From the NCBI GenBank assembly GCA_046344715.1, contig JBKDKX010000002.1, forward strand, positions 62,001-126,000: a DNA stretch of 64,000 nt, given 5' to 3'. The position numbers and the translations under genes are program-made. The notes below the pieces were generated by a model. That model ran no database searches. It was given only the letters and a program-made list of their open reading frames with translations, and had not been told where the DNA came from. This document shows, in pieces, positions 1-8,563 of the stretch (position 1 is its first letter; every line of letters begins with the position of its first letter). This DNA is from CAZAQK01 sp046344715 (GTDB lineage Bacteria; Pseudomonadota; Alphaproteobacteria; Rickettsiales; SXRF01).

Positions 1-263
1 GCGAGATTCTGAAAACCCCGCGCCTTACCGATTGCGATATTTATGTCACGCTTGAGCCATGCCCTATGTGCGCTACGGCTATTTCTTTTGCGCGTATCCG
101 CCGCCTGTATTTCGGCGCTTATGATGCAAAGGGTGGTGGTGTAGAAAATGGCGCGCGTATTTTTAACCAACCTACCTGCCATCACAAACCAGAAGTGTAT
201 GGTGGTATTGCTGAAAGCGAGTGCGCAGAAATACTGAAGGAATTTTTTAAGGCGCGGCGTTAG
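1..263 (+). CDS. tadA: tRNA-specific adenosine deaminase (TadA), C-terminal part, cut by the window edge
   Basis: The reading frame is open from base 3 to a TAG at 261-263 and shows 86 residues. It contains TLEPCPMCA, the PCxxC zinc-binding motif of the cytidine/deoxycytidylate deaminase fold, followed by RIRRLYFGAYDAKGG, which is typical of TadA. TadA converts A34 to inosine in the tRNA-Arg(ACG) anticodon. The HAE catalytic motif would lie upstream, outside the window. The end GGIAESECAEILKEFF matches the usual TadA C-terminus, so the gene is intact at this side. Its stop overlaps the stop of the convergent gene by four bases. A generic nucleoside deaminase is the only real alternative. Confidence 0.9.
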   Translation, partial: EILKTPRLTDCDIYVTLEPCPMCATAISFARIRRLYFGAYDAKGGGVENGARIFNQPTCHHKPEVYGGIAESECAEILKEFFKARR

Positions 264-616
264 CGCGTAAGGATGGTGTCTTGCTGTTGGGCTTCTGCGC
301 GCTCCGTCCAGCTTTGTTTGCATGGGGCGTGTTGTATTTCAATTTTCATTTCAGGCTTGTGATGTTTGTGTATTAGAGCATCAGTAATCATGTGCGCGAG
401 TGCGCTGCTGCCAGTAATCAGTACAGTAGAAAGTGCTGTTTCACCGGATAAGAATCTCTCCTGACTTTTCAGTAAATGGGTGTTTACGGCACTGCCGATG
501 AGAGATGCTCCGGCGGATGTAAGCATGTTGTGTGTGGCAGACTGGTTCATGGTTGCGCCCAGCACGCCCATGATGCCGCCTACAATGATGTCTGTATTTG
601 CGTAACGATAAGGCAT
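260..616 (-). CDS. Hypothetical protein, 118 aa, glycine/alanine-rich N-terminal half
   Basis: Not recognised. The first 60 residues are rich in Gly, Ala, Ser and Ile/Val (IIVGGIMGVLGATMNQ, then LTSAGASLIGSAV) and could form one or two weak membrane segments. The C-terminal half is polar and His/Lys-rich with one Cys. It starts two bases after the stop of the upstream gene on the same strand (619-1023), so the two are very likely co-transcribed and translationally linked. Nothing else in the neighbourhood suggests a function. Confidence 0.6.
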   Translation of the reverse strand: MPYRYANTDIIVGGIMGVLGATMNQSATHNMLTSAGASLIGSAVNTHLLKSQERFLSGETALSTVLITGSSALAHMITDALIHKHHKPEMKIEIQHAPCKQSWTERAEAQQQDTILTR

Positions 617-618
617 AA

Positions 619-1023
619 TTACATCACGCTCCTATCGTGCTGCGCTGCTGTGCGTTCATGAATCACTGCTTCGCGGAATTTCTTAGCGCACGGTTTTTCC
701 TGAGAGTGAGATTTTTCTACAGCCATCAATACTACGGGTGTTTTTTCCACGACTACCTGCGGTTGTTCAGGCTGTTCTTGCTTAAAACCATTGAATACAT
801 AATTAACAGCTGGCGTAATCACTGCACCTAATGCGCCGAATGCACCAAAAAACGAAGCTGTCCACATAACAGAGGTGGCTTTTGCTGCTTCCGCCGTGGC
901 TGCGCTAACCAAGCCCGTATCTCCAAGCAATCCGCCTATTGCCGGTGCGGCGAGTGCCAGTAGCCCACCCACGACGAACATCGTCACAGCCGCTTTAGCT
1001 ACATTTTTCAGTATATTTCCCAT
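619..1023 (-). CDS. Hypothetical small membrane protein, 134 aa
   Basis: Not recognised. Two hydrophobic stretches are visible: residues about 11-33 (VTMFVVGGLLALAAPAIGG) and about 52-75 (a Trp/Phe/Gly/Ala-rich helix ending near NYVF). A charged, Pro/Gln/Lys-rich tail follows, probably cytoplasmic. The promoter region lies between this gene and the divergent ettA. It is the first gene of a two-gene unit with the 118-residue ORF. The pairing of two small membrane-type proteins is notable but not diagnostic. Confidence 0.6.
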   Translation of the reverse strand: MGNILKNVAKAAVTMFVVGGLLALAAPAIGGLLGDTGLVSAATAEAAKATSVMWTASFFGAFGALGAVITPAVNYVFNGFKQEQPEQPQVVVEKTPVVLMAVEKSHSQEKPCAKKFREAVIHERTAAQHDRSVM

Positions 1024-1138
1024 GGGAAATCCAAATCCTTCATTCCATTTTGCCTGCTCTTACAATAAAACAACTTGAACGTGAAAGCACATTAAGGTTT
1101 TATGACGCCCTGAATAGTGATGTAACAAAGGAAAAACA

Positions 1139-2818
1139 ATGTCTTACCAGTATATTTATGTGATGAAAGACCTCTCAAAAGCCTATCCGGGTGGCAAAGA
1201 GGTGCTGAAAAACATTTATTTATCATTTTATCCAGATGCCAAAATCGGCGTGCTGGGGCCAAACGGCTCGGGTAAATCCACCCTGCTTAAAATCATGGCG
1301 GGGCTGGATAAGGAATTCAATGGCGAGGCATGGTCAGCCGAAGGCGCGCGCGTGGGATATTTAGCGCAGGAGCCACAGCTTGACCCCAAAAAGAACGTGA
1401 TGGAAAACATCATGGAAGCACTGGCCGATAAAAAAGCACTGCTTGACCGCTTCAATGAAGTTTCCATGAAACTTGGCGAAGTCACCGACGATGCTGAGAT
1501 GAACAAGCTGCTGGAAGAGCAAGGCGAACTGCAGGAAAAAATTGAAGCTTGTGGTGGCTGGGAAATTGAGCGCGAAATCGAAATCGCGATGGAAGCACTG
1601 CGTTGTCCGCCCAAAGATGCTGATGTCACCAAAATTTCCGGCGGTGAGAAGCGCCGCGTGGCACTCACCAAACTACTGCTGGAAAAACCAGACTTGTTGC
1701 TGCTCGATGAACCTACCAACCATCTGGATGCGGAATCTGTGGCATGGCTTGAGCACTTCCTGCGCGAATATAAAGGCAGCGTGGTGATGGTGACGCATGA
1801 TCGCTACTTCCTTGATAACGTAACCGGCTGGATTCTGGAACTCGATCGCGGCAAGGGTATCCCGTATGAGGGCAATTATTCTGCGTATCTTGAGCAGAAA
1901 CAAAAACGCCTTGAGCAGGAAAAGAGTGAGGAATCTTCCCGCCAGAAACAACTGGCGAGCGAGCTGGAATGGATTCGTCAGGGCGTAAAAGCACGCCAGG
2001 CAAAAAGCAAGGCGCGTATCGCTGCCTATGAAGAGTTGCTGGCAAAAGAAAGCAGTGGGCAGGTAGGCACTGCGCAGATCGTGATTCCGCAGGGGCCACG
2101 CTTGGGTAACCTCGTCATTCAAGCAGAAGGCTTATCCAAAGGCTTTGGTGACCGGTTGCTGATTGACAATCTCTCCTTTTCGTTACCACCGGGTGGTATT
2201 GTGGGCATCATCGGGCCAAACGGAGCCGGTAAAACCACCTTATTCCGCATGATAACCGGTAAGGAAACTCCCGATGCCGGAACGTTTAAGGTGGGTGATT
2301 CGGTGAAGCTCGGCTACATTGATCAATCGCGCGATTCACTGAATGATAAAAAAACCGTGTGGGAAGAAATTTCAAACGGCGATGAAGAAATCATGCTGGG
2401 TAAAAAGCTGGTGAAAAGCCGTGCTTACTGCTCCAGCTTTAATTTTAAAGGGTCTGACCAGCAGAAAAAAGTCGGGCAGCTTTCTGGCGGTGAGCGCAAC
2501 CGTGTGCATCTGGCGAAGATGCTCCGTGGCGAACATAACGTGCTGCTGCTTGACGAACCGACTAATGATCTTGATGTGGAAACACTGCGCGCGCTGGAAG
2601 ATGCGCTCACGGATTTTGCCGGTTGTGCTGTTATCATCTCGCATGATCGCTGGTTCTTAGACCGTATTGCCACACACATTCTGGCGTTTGAAGGCGATTC
2701 CCATGTGGAATGGTTTGAAGGTAACTATGAAGCCTATGAAGCAGACCTCAAGAAACGCCTAGGTGTGGATACTTTAGAGCCAAAAGCGGTGAAATACCGC
2801 ACCTTGAAAAGGGCATGA
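1139..2818 (+). CDS. ettA: Energy-dependent translational throttle protein EttA (ABC-F ATPase)
   Basis: This 559-residue protein has two ABC ATPase domains in one chain and no membrane segment, the ABC-F layout. Walker A motifs are GPNGSGKS (about residues 40-47) and GPNGAGKTT (about 359). ABC signatures SGGEKRR and SGGERNR and Walker B LLLLDEPTNHLD and LLLDEPTNDLD are all present. A Lys/Glu-rich linker after the first domain fits the P-site tRNA interaction motif. Length and sequence match EttA (about 555 aa), which binds the ribosomal E site and gates the first elongation step according to the ATP/ADP ratio. An AAGGA Shine-Dalgarno precedes ATG 1139. Confidence 0.95.
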   Translation: MSYQYIYVMKDLSKAYPGGKEVLKNIYLSFYPDAKIGVLGPNGSGKSTLLKIMAGLDKEFNGEAWSAEGARVGYLAQEPQLDPKKNVMENIMEALADKKALLDRFNEVSMKLGEVTDDAEMNKLLEEQGELQEKIEACGGWEIEREIEIAMEALRCPPKDADVTKISGGEKRRVALTKLLLEKPDLLLLDEPTNHLDAESVAWLEHFLREYKGSVVMVTHDRYFLDNVTGWILELDRGKGIPYEGNYSAYLEQKQKRLEQEKSEESSRQKQLASELEWIRQGVKARQAKSKARIAAYEELLAKESSGQVGTAQIVIPQGPRLGNLVIQAEGLSKGFGDRLLIDNLSFSLPPGGIVGIIGPNGAGKTTLFRMITGKETPDAGTFKVGDSVKLGYIDQSRDSLNDKKTVWEEISNGDEEIMLGKKLVKSRAYCSSFNFKGSDQQKKVGQLSGGERNRVHLAKMLRGEHNVLLLDEPTNDLDVETLRALEDALTDFAGCAVIISHDRWFLDRIATHILAFEGDSHVEWFEGNYEAYEADLKKRLGVDTLEPKAVKYRTLKRA

Positions 2819-2901
2819 TATATAAATCAATGGGTTAATCTGTTGCAATTGTCATCAAATTGACACGTGGCTTGTGGGGAATTGTTTATTATAATTAACA
2901 A

Positions 2902-3903
2902 ATGACCGAATTATCCACGTTAGGCAGGGCAGCACTTTACGACCACATGGTGGAAGCATTAGCTTCGCATGGTACTGGCAAGCTAAATAAAAAATCCTTG
3001 CTGAATTCGGCAGATGTCACCGACGATGATCTGCGCCTAATGATAAACCTCGTATGCGATGTAGGCGATTATAAAAGGCCTGATACTGAAAAACAGCTGC
3101 GCGATCGGCTTGTAGATACGCTTGCAGATCTACTTGAACATGTATCCTGCATGCCTGGGCTGGTGACCACAAATGTTCAGCCAATATTACGTGGTTCAAA
3201 TCCTGATAGCAATGACGATCCATCATTATTGCAATTCCAGTCAGAGCGCACGCATGCCATAGCGCAAGGGCCGGCGAGCATGACGCCAAGTGTACTGCAT
3301 GTTGCACGCGTCGCGGCAGGGTGGAAAAGTTATACTGTTGTGGGTGCAGGAAGCACGGCTGGTAAGAAAGTATTGAGTCAGATGATGGAATCGTATTTGC
3401 AGAAGCAGGTCGCAAGCGGATTAAGCGAAGAAGAAGCCAGTAAGCAAATGGAGCGTGAATATATTGCTGTACATGAAACATTTGCTGTGCGCCCTTCCGC
3501 AGCACGTATTGCACGTAATAAGGATACTAAGCTTACTCAACGCCATATTGATCTTAGCCCGCAGGCTATAGAAGATTTCAATCACGCCATGCAGCGGAGG
3601 CAGGAAGAAAAATCGCAGGGATCGGATGTGTATAACCTATTTAAACGGTATGGCATGCCATATAACCAAACACTTGCTCGCCAGATCATCAGAGAGCTAT
3701 GGGAAAAAGAAGTAGGGCGTCTTGTAGAAGCAGGTTTCCAACGTGCTGTAGCAGAAAGCCTTGCAAACAAAGAATATGTAGATTGCAATGCACAGATCAC
3801 GCAAATGAAGCTTGGCCAGAATCTTTCGCCCAGAGCTTATAATGATATTGAAACCTCACTAATCCATGCATTTCTTGACCGGGAAAAGGCCGGCCGGAGC
3901 TGA
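2902..3903 (+). CDS. Hypothetical protein, 333 aa, probably soluble and helical
   Basis: Not recognised. The protein is polar and predicted helical by eye, with no signal peptide and no membrane helix. The middle holds charged heptad-like stretches (SEEEASKQMEREY; AMQRRQEEKSQ) that could be coiled coil. No catalytic motif is obvious. The start codon lies only about 20 bases downstream of an AT-rich TTTATTATAATTAAC stretch and lacks a clear Shine-Dalgarno, so the message may be nearly leaderless. It stands alone between ettA and the convergent aminotransferase gene, whose stop is six bases away. Confidence 0.65.
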   Translation: MTELSTLGRAALYDHMVEALASHGTGKLNKKSLLNSADVTDDDLRLMINLVCDVGDYKRPDTEKQLRDRLVDTLADLLEHVSCMPGLVTTNVQPILRGSNPDSNDDPSLLQFQSERTHAIAQGPASMTPSVLHVARVAAGWKSYTVVGAGSTAGKKVLSQMMESYLQKQVASGLSEEEASKQMEREYIAVHETFAVRPSAARIARNKDTKLTQRHIDLSPQAIEDFNHAMQRRQEEKSQGSDVYNLFKRYGMPYNQTLARQIIRELWEKEVGRLVEAGFQRAVAESLANKEYVDCNAQITQMKLGQNLSPRAYNDIETSLIHAFLDREKAGRS

Positions 3904-3909
3904 TGCCAG

Positions 3910-5268
3910 CTAGCTGCGTGCCGCTACCCGTTGCATTCCATCCGGCAGTATTTCTTTTTCCAGCGCCTGCATGGCGACGATGCCTTCGCGGATGGTAGCT
4001 TCATCGGTGGCGTAGGACATGCGGAGGTAGATTTTGCCTTCATCGGGGGTGATATAAAAATCATCGCCTGCTACCAGTGCAACGCCTTTTTGATTAATCA
4101 TTTTGTCAGCCAGTTTTTTGCATCCACCTGTTTTATCTGCCAGTTGTGTGCACTCGATCATGGCATAGAATGCGCCGGGTGTTGGTGCAAAACTCATCGT
4201 GCTATCCCCATTGTTTACCAGCTGTGCCACAAGGTCACGGCGTTTCAGGTAAGAGGCCTTCTGCGCTGAAAACCATGCATCACGCGCAGCTTTATGTTCG
4301 CGCGATAATGCCGCCATCGCGGCCAACTGCTCCATGGCAGAAACGCCTGATGTTTCAAGTCCCTGATAATTTGCCATTGCATCAATAATTTTTTTGGGGC
4401 CTGCGGCGTAGCCTACACGGTGACCAGTCATCGCAAATGCTTTGGCCACGCCGTTTACGATTACGGTGTATGGTTTCATCTCAGGGTTTGCCATGATGAT
4501 GTTATTGGAAATAGCTGCAGGATCATTTGGCTTGTTCAGATATGCATCATCATAAACCATGTGTTCATAAATATCATCGGACAGCACCATCAATGGTGGT
4601 CTGCCCTTCGTCTGGCGTTTTTTATTTTCAGCCAATACAACTTCGGAGATATCAAATAATTCTTGTTTGGTATATGTGCCACCGGTTGGGTTTGATGGCG
4701 AGGTAATTACCAGCCATTTGGCGTGTGGTGCTTCGGCAAGGGTTGCTTTTAGTGCTTCTGCTGTGAACTTAAATTCTTTGTTAGTGCGGATGCCGATGGA
4801 TTCACCGCCATGACGTTCAACCATATCAGGGTATGATACCCAGCTTGGCTCTGCCATCAACACCTGATCACCTGACTGAATAGTAACAGCAAAAGCATTG
4901 GCAATTGCCTGTTTGCCACCATTGGTAATCATCACATCAAACGGATTTTTTTCTTTATCGAAGTTATAATCAATAGCGTTTTCATCGGTGAATTTTTCCA
5001 CCACGGCTTTTTTAAGTTGCGGCAGACCTGGCACTGGTGAATAGACGCTCATCAGCTTCCATAGCTTATCATCATCAAGCATCTTTTTGAGTGCCGTACG
5101 TACATACTCCGGAGTCGCTTCTGCGGGTTGGCCAACGCTAAAGTCATATACAACGTCGCCCTTGTCCTTGCGGGCTTTTGCCGCCGCCGCTACCGCAAAG
5201 GTAGGAGATGGGCGCATGGATTTGGTTGGTGCATTCAGCAGTGTGTCATAATTTGGGGTATCGGACAT
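3910..5268 (-). CDS. Class I/II PLP-dependent aminotransferase, aspartate/aromatic type
   Basis: A 452-residue fold-type I aminotransferase. Visible features are SPSNPTGGTYTKQEL (substrate/PLP loop), the VLSDDIYEHMVYDD Asp/Tyr motif, and VNGVAKAFAMTGHRVGYAAGP with the PLP-binding Lys. The nearest relatives by motif are alphaproteobacterial aspartate aminotransferases, many of which also act on aromatic amino acids. It lies next to phenylalanine hydroxylase and close to 4-hydroxyphenylpyruvate dioxygenase. I therefore infer that it supplies 4-hydroxyphenylpyruvate from tyrosine, but substrate preference cannot be read from sequence. It is slightly longer than the usual 400 residues. Confidence 0.85.
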   Translation of the reverse strand: MSDTPNYDTLLNAPTKSMRPSPTFAVAAAAKARKDKGDVVYDFSVGQPAEATPEYVRTALKKMLDDDKLWKLMSVYSPVPGLPQLKKAVVEKFTDENAIDYNFDKEKNPFDVMITNGGKQAIANAFAVTIQSGDQVLMAEPSWVSYPDMVERHGGESIGIRTNKEFKFTAEALKATLAEAPHAKWLVITSPSNPTGGTYTKQELFDISEVVLAENKKRQTKGRPPLMVLSDDIYEHMVYDDAYLNKPNDPAAISNNIIMANPEMKPYTVIVNGVAKAFAMTGHRVGYAAGPKKIIDAMANYQGLETSGVSAMEQLAAMAALSREHKAARDAWFSAQKASYLKRRDLVAQLVNNGDSTMSFAPTPGAFYAMIECTQLADKTGGCKKLADKMINQKGVALVAGDDFYITPDEGKIYLRMSYATDEATIREGIVAMQALEKEILPDGMQRVAARS

Positions 5269-5345
5269 GTGGTAATTCTCTAAAAATTGGTTGCAACCAG
5301 CAGAAACTGCCAGACCGGCACTTTGTTGTAAATAATAATTAATGA

Positions 5346-6197
5346 TTATTCCGCGGAGGTGGCTCCCTCACCCTTAGTAATAACCTCATCGGTGGGTAAA
5401 ATGGTCTTGGCGGGGATGAGTGGCAGGGCTTTAAGCTTTTTGTAATATTCCGTAAAATCTGGCTTGGTCATCTGGAAGAGTTCTTCGAAGCTATTGATAA
5501 CAAAATAATCTTTCTGCACGTCATCAATACGGTAATCGGTACGCATGGCGCGCATCAGATCTAGTGTGATACGGTTTGGAATGGTACTTTCCAGGCAATA
5601 GATGGACTCGCTCTTGGAAGAGACAATACCCGCCCCATAAATGCGCAACCCCTCTTTTGTTTTGATAAGGCCGAATTCCACCGTAAACCAGTATAGCCTG
5701 CCAATAAAATCTTCTGCACCGAGTGATTTGGCTTTTACTGCGCCAAGCCCGAACTGCTGCATGTAATCCGCAAATACCGGATGTGCCAGCATAGGAACAT
5801 GACCAAACAAATCATGAAAAATATCAGGCTCTTGCAGATAATCGATTTTTTCCGGCGGACGTATCCACCATGTTACCGGAAATTGCCGTTTGGAAAGATG
5901 ATCTAAAAAAACATCCCCGGGGATAAAGCCTGGCACGGTTACCAGCCGCCAGTTTGACATTTTTTCCAGCATGTCAGAAACATAGCGCCAGTCAGGAATA
6001 CCGTTTTCCTCAAAAATGCCGAGGGTGTCTACGGATGCCATATATTCATCACATGCTCGCCCTACAAGCAGCGGCTTCTGCCTTTTGCACAGCGTATTCC
6101 ATGTGTTATGGTCTGCATCTGTATATTGCGAAGGATCAAAATCGAACGTATAGTCCTCGCGCATGTCAGCGGGGTGTTCATCGGCTCTCATGGCCAT
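5346..6197 (-). CDS. phhA: Phenylalanine 4-monooxygenase (phenylalanine hydroxylase)
   Basis: This 283-residue protein matches the bacterial pterin-dependent aromatic amino acid hydroxylases. The iron site is visible as PDIFHDLFGHVPML (two His ligands) and the Glu in WFTVEFGLI. It converts L-Phe to L-Tyr using tetrahydropterin and O2. The start at 6197 is supported by an AGGAGA Shine-Dalgarno. It is upstream of and co-directional with the aminotransferase, and divergent from the GNAT and HPPD genes. The grouping describes the route Phe to Tyr to 4-hydroxyphenylpyruvate to homogentisate. Confidence 0.95.
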   Translation of the reverse strand: MAMRADEHPADMREDYTFDFDPSQYTDADHNTWNTLCKRQKPLLVGRACDEYMASVDTLGIFEENGIPDWRYVSDMLEKMSNWRLVTVPGFIPGDVFLDHLSKRQFPVTWWIRPPEKIDYLQEPDIFHDLFGHVPMLAHPVFADYMQQFGLGAVKAKSLGAEDFIGRLYWFTVEFGLIKTKEGLRIYGAGIVSSKSESIYCLESTIPNRITLDLMRAMRTDYRIDDVQKDYFVINSFEELFQMTKPDFTEYYKKLKALPLIPAKTILPTDEVITKGEGATSAE

Positions 6198-6250
6198 TGG
6201 TTGCTCTCCTGACGGTATTATTTGTCACTAAGCTTATACAAAGAAAATCC

Positions 6251-6694
6251 ATGTCTCGCAAAACAAATTCCTTACATATCCGTGAGCTTAAGCCAGCGGA
6301 AATGCCTACATTGTTTCCTCTCATCAAACAGCTTAATGCTTCCATAACTCGTAAAGAATTCAATATGTTCCTCCAAGAAGCGCTGGCTGGTGGCTACCGT
6401 TGCTTCGGTGGGTTTCAAGGCCAAAAACTGGTGGCTGCCTGCGGTTTGTGGGTGATGACACGCTTTTGGAGCGGTAAGTTTATGGAAATCGACAATCTTG
6501 TAGTTGACAAAAGTCAAAGAAACTCCGGCATGGGTAAATTAATGCTGGATGCAGTGGAAAAAGTAGCTGCGAAAGAAGGTTGCCAGATGGTGCTGGCCGC
6601 CAGCTATACGCATAATACCGCATCACACCGCTTTTATTTTAGGGAAAAGTATATTATCAGAGGATTTGTCTTTACTAAATCAATCCCCGCATAG
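6251..6694 (+). CDS. GNAT-family N-acetyltransferase, 147 aa
   Basis: The GNAT core is clear: IDNLVVDKSQRNSGMGKLML holds the acetyl-CoA pyrophosphate-binding Q/RxxGxG/A motif, and SYTHNTASHRFYFREKY is the typical C-terminal motif B. The open frame extends upstream across the phhA start, but ATG 6251 is chosen because it gives a normal GNAT length and begins between the two divergent genes. The substrate is unknown. It lies directly upstream of hppD, separated by about 55 bases, and may share its transcript. Confidence 0.8.
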   Translation: MSRKTNSLHIRELKPAEMPTLFPLIKQLNASITRKEFNMFLQEALAGGYRCFGGFQGQKLVAACGLWVMTRFWSGKFMEIDNLVVDKSQRNSGMGKLMLDAVEKVAAKEGCQMVLAASYTHNTASHRFYFREKYIIRGFVFTKSIPA

Positions 6695-6748
6695 CTGCAA
6701 AGCAGCGTATTGCGGGGTCTGGTCAGATGTAAAAAATGGAGATTCGTC

Positions 6749-7870
6749 ATGTCAGTGCAAGCAAGTAAAAAACCGGACCCCGCAACAAGTGTGGGGATTA
6801 ACATCAACCCCATGGGTACGGATGGGTTTGAGTTTGTTGAATATGCAAGCCGCGATCCAAAACCATTGGAAGAGCTATTCACCAAACTTGGGTTTAGCAA
6901 AATTGCAAAACATAAATCCAAAAATGTGCATCTGTGGCGGCAGGGCGATGTGAATTTTATCCTGAATGCCGAGCATGCTTCACAGGCGGAAGGCCATTTC
7001 AATGTACATGGCCCGTCGGCGAATGCCATGGCGTTTCGTGTGAAAGATGCCGCTTACGCCATCAAGCGCGCTAAAGAACTTGGTGCGAAAGTGGTTGAAG
7101 TGCCAAAAGGTGAGGGCGAGCTGCATATCCCAGCCATTGAAGGCATTGGTGGCAGCCTGCTCTATCTGGTGGATAAATATGGCGACAAGGGTTCGATTTA
7201 CGAAATAGACTTCGTGCCGCTTCCAGGCGTTGACCAGAAACCAAAAGGCTGTGGCCTCACCTATATTGACCATTTGACGCATAACGTAAAACGTGGCCAG
7301 ATGGATGTGTGGGCAGAGTTTTACACACGCCTGTTCAATTTCCGCCAGATTCGTTATTTCGATATTGAAGGAAAACTTACCGGCCTCGTCTCCAAAGCCA
7401 TGACTTCGCCGTGTGGAAAGATTCGTATCCCACTCAATGAATCCTCGGATGATAAATCGCAAATCGAGGAATTTCTCCGCGAGTATAAAGGCGAAGGCAT
7501 CCAGCATATTGCACTTGCTACGGGCAATATCTACAAAACGTTTGACGGTTTGAAATCAAACGGTATCCGCTTTATGGATGCACCCCCACAAACCTATTAT
7601 GATAATCTGAAAAAGCGCGTGCCACATCATCAGGAAAATCTGGATGATTTGCGTCCGCGCGGTATTCTGGTGGATGGCGCACCGGAATCTGCGCCAGGCA
7701 AAAATGATGGTGGTATTCTCCTGCAGATTTTCACGGCAACCGTTATTGGCCCCATTTTCTTCGAAATCATCCAACGCAAAGGCGATGAAGGCTTTGGCGA
7801 AGGTAACTTCAAAGCACTCTTTGAATCCATTGAAGAAGACCAGATTAAGCGTGGTGTGTTGAAAGCCTAG
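6749..7870 (+). CDS. hppD: 4-hydroxyphenylpyruvate dioxygenase
   Basis: The 373-residue protein has the two-domain vicinal-oxygen-chelate fold of HPPD. Iron ligands are the His in YIDHLTHNV, the His in GIQHIALAT and the Glu in GPIFFEIIQRKG near the C-terminus. It turns 4-hydroxyphenylpyruvate into homogentisate. ATG 6749 is preferred because GGAG lies seven bases upstream; 13 further in-frame codons upstream lack such a site. Together with phhA and the aminotransferase it completes the path from phenylalanine to homogentisate. No homogentisate dioxygenase is in the window. Confidence 0.95.
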   Translation: MSVQASKKPDPATSVGININPMGTDGFEFVEYASRDPKPLEELFTKLGFSKIAKHKSKNVHLWRQGDVNFILNAEHASQAEGHFNVHGPSANAMAFRVKDAAYAIKRAKELGAKVVEVPKGEGELHIPAIEGIGGSLLYLVDKYGDKGSIYEIDFVPLPGVDQKPKGCGLTYIDHLTHNVKRGQMDVWAEFYTRLFNFRQIRYFDIEGKLTGLVSKAMTSPCGKIRIPLNESSDDKSQIEEFLREYKGEGIQHIALATGNIYKTFDGLKSNGIRFMDAPPQTYYDNLKKRVPHHQENLDDLRPRGILVDGAPESAPGKNDGGILLQIFTATVIGPIFFEIIQRKGDEGFGEGNFKALFESIEEDQIKRGVLKA

Positions 7871-7920
7871 CAAGTTTTGTTATTTACAATATTAACGAAA
7901 AATAAATGCAAGCCTTCTAG

Positions 7921-7943
7921 AATCCTGTAGGATTTAATTTTTT
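7921..7943 (+). terminator. Short hairpin plus T-run after hppD
   Basis: AATCC-TGTA-GGATT (7921-7934) forms a 5-bp stem followed by TAATTTTTT. It lies 50 bases after hppD and just before the next gene. The stem is short, so termination would be weak. Confidence 0.4.
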
Positions 7944-7954
7944 GGGACACAGCT

Positions 7955-8563
7955 ATGAGCATTCCACACGATATTCGAGCGAGCGATCATCCAGAAATTA
8001 TTCGCGCCAGTAATTCTGAAGGGTTTGTGGTGCGCAAACCGCATCCATCCATCAAGCGCGGGTACCAGATTTGTATTCTCATCGGAATTACCTTTGTAGG
8101 TATTTATGTGTTGGTGCTGAATAATGCGATGGCCGCATCGCTGATGTGCGTATTGATTGGTACTATCATGCTTGTGTTAGCCAAGCGTATTGAGCGTTTG
8201 CAAGGTATGCTGAATGCAACTGAGTTCAGCAATGCACTCTTTACCTCTGCTCTGACTAAGGGCTATTTGTTTACCATGATTGCCGCCAAAAATGGCGATA
8301 TTGTGTATTTGGATCGTAATACTCAGGCCGCGTTTCCTGATTTTATTGAGCAGCAGAAGCGTACCTTGGATTTGTTGCTTACCACACATGGTACGCCTCC
8401 GGATCAATGCCAGTATATTGAATCACTGGTGAGCCAACCAAGCCGTGCTGATGTGCCAATGCTTATCCAGTATGGTGTGGAAAAAGCACCACGTCAGGTG
8501 ACGCTTGCCATTGACCCTATCGACCGCCCTAAGGGGTTTGTGGTATTACGCGGTCACGATTAA
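7955..8563 (+). CDS. Membrane protein with two TM helices and a PAS-like C-terminal domain
   Basis: 202 residues. A short cytoplasmic N-terminus is followed by two adjacent hydrophobic helices (about residues 36-56 and 60-76), a charged linker (AKRIERLQGMLNATEFSNALF) and a region with PAS-like character (GYLFTMIAAKNGDIVYLDRNTQAAFPDF). This is the front half of a membrane sensor, yet no histidine kinase, GGDEF or EAL domain follows. The stop is adjacent to the stop of the convergent mrp gene, so it is not obviously a truncated remnant. Function unknown. Confidence 0.65.
   Translation: MSIPHDIRASDHPEIIRASNSEGFVVRKPHPSIKRGYQICILIGITFVGIYVLVLNNAMAASLMCVLIGTIMLVLAKRIERLQGMLNATEFSNALFTSALTKGYLFTMIAAKNGDIVYLDRNTQAAFPDFIEQQKRTLDLLLTTHGTPPDQCQYIESLVSQPSRADVPMLIQYGVEKAPRQVTLAIDPIDRPKGFVVLRGHD

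Noticed and set aside
5954..6250. Long N-terminal extension of the GNAT gene
   Set aside because: It runs antisense through the start of phhA and adds non-GNAT sequence.
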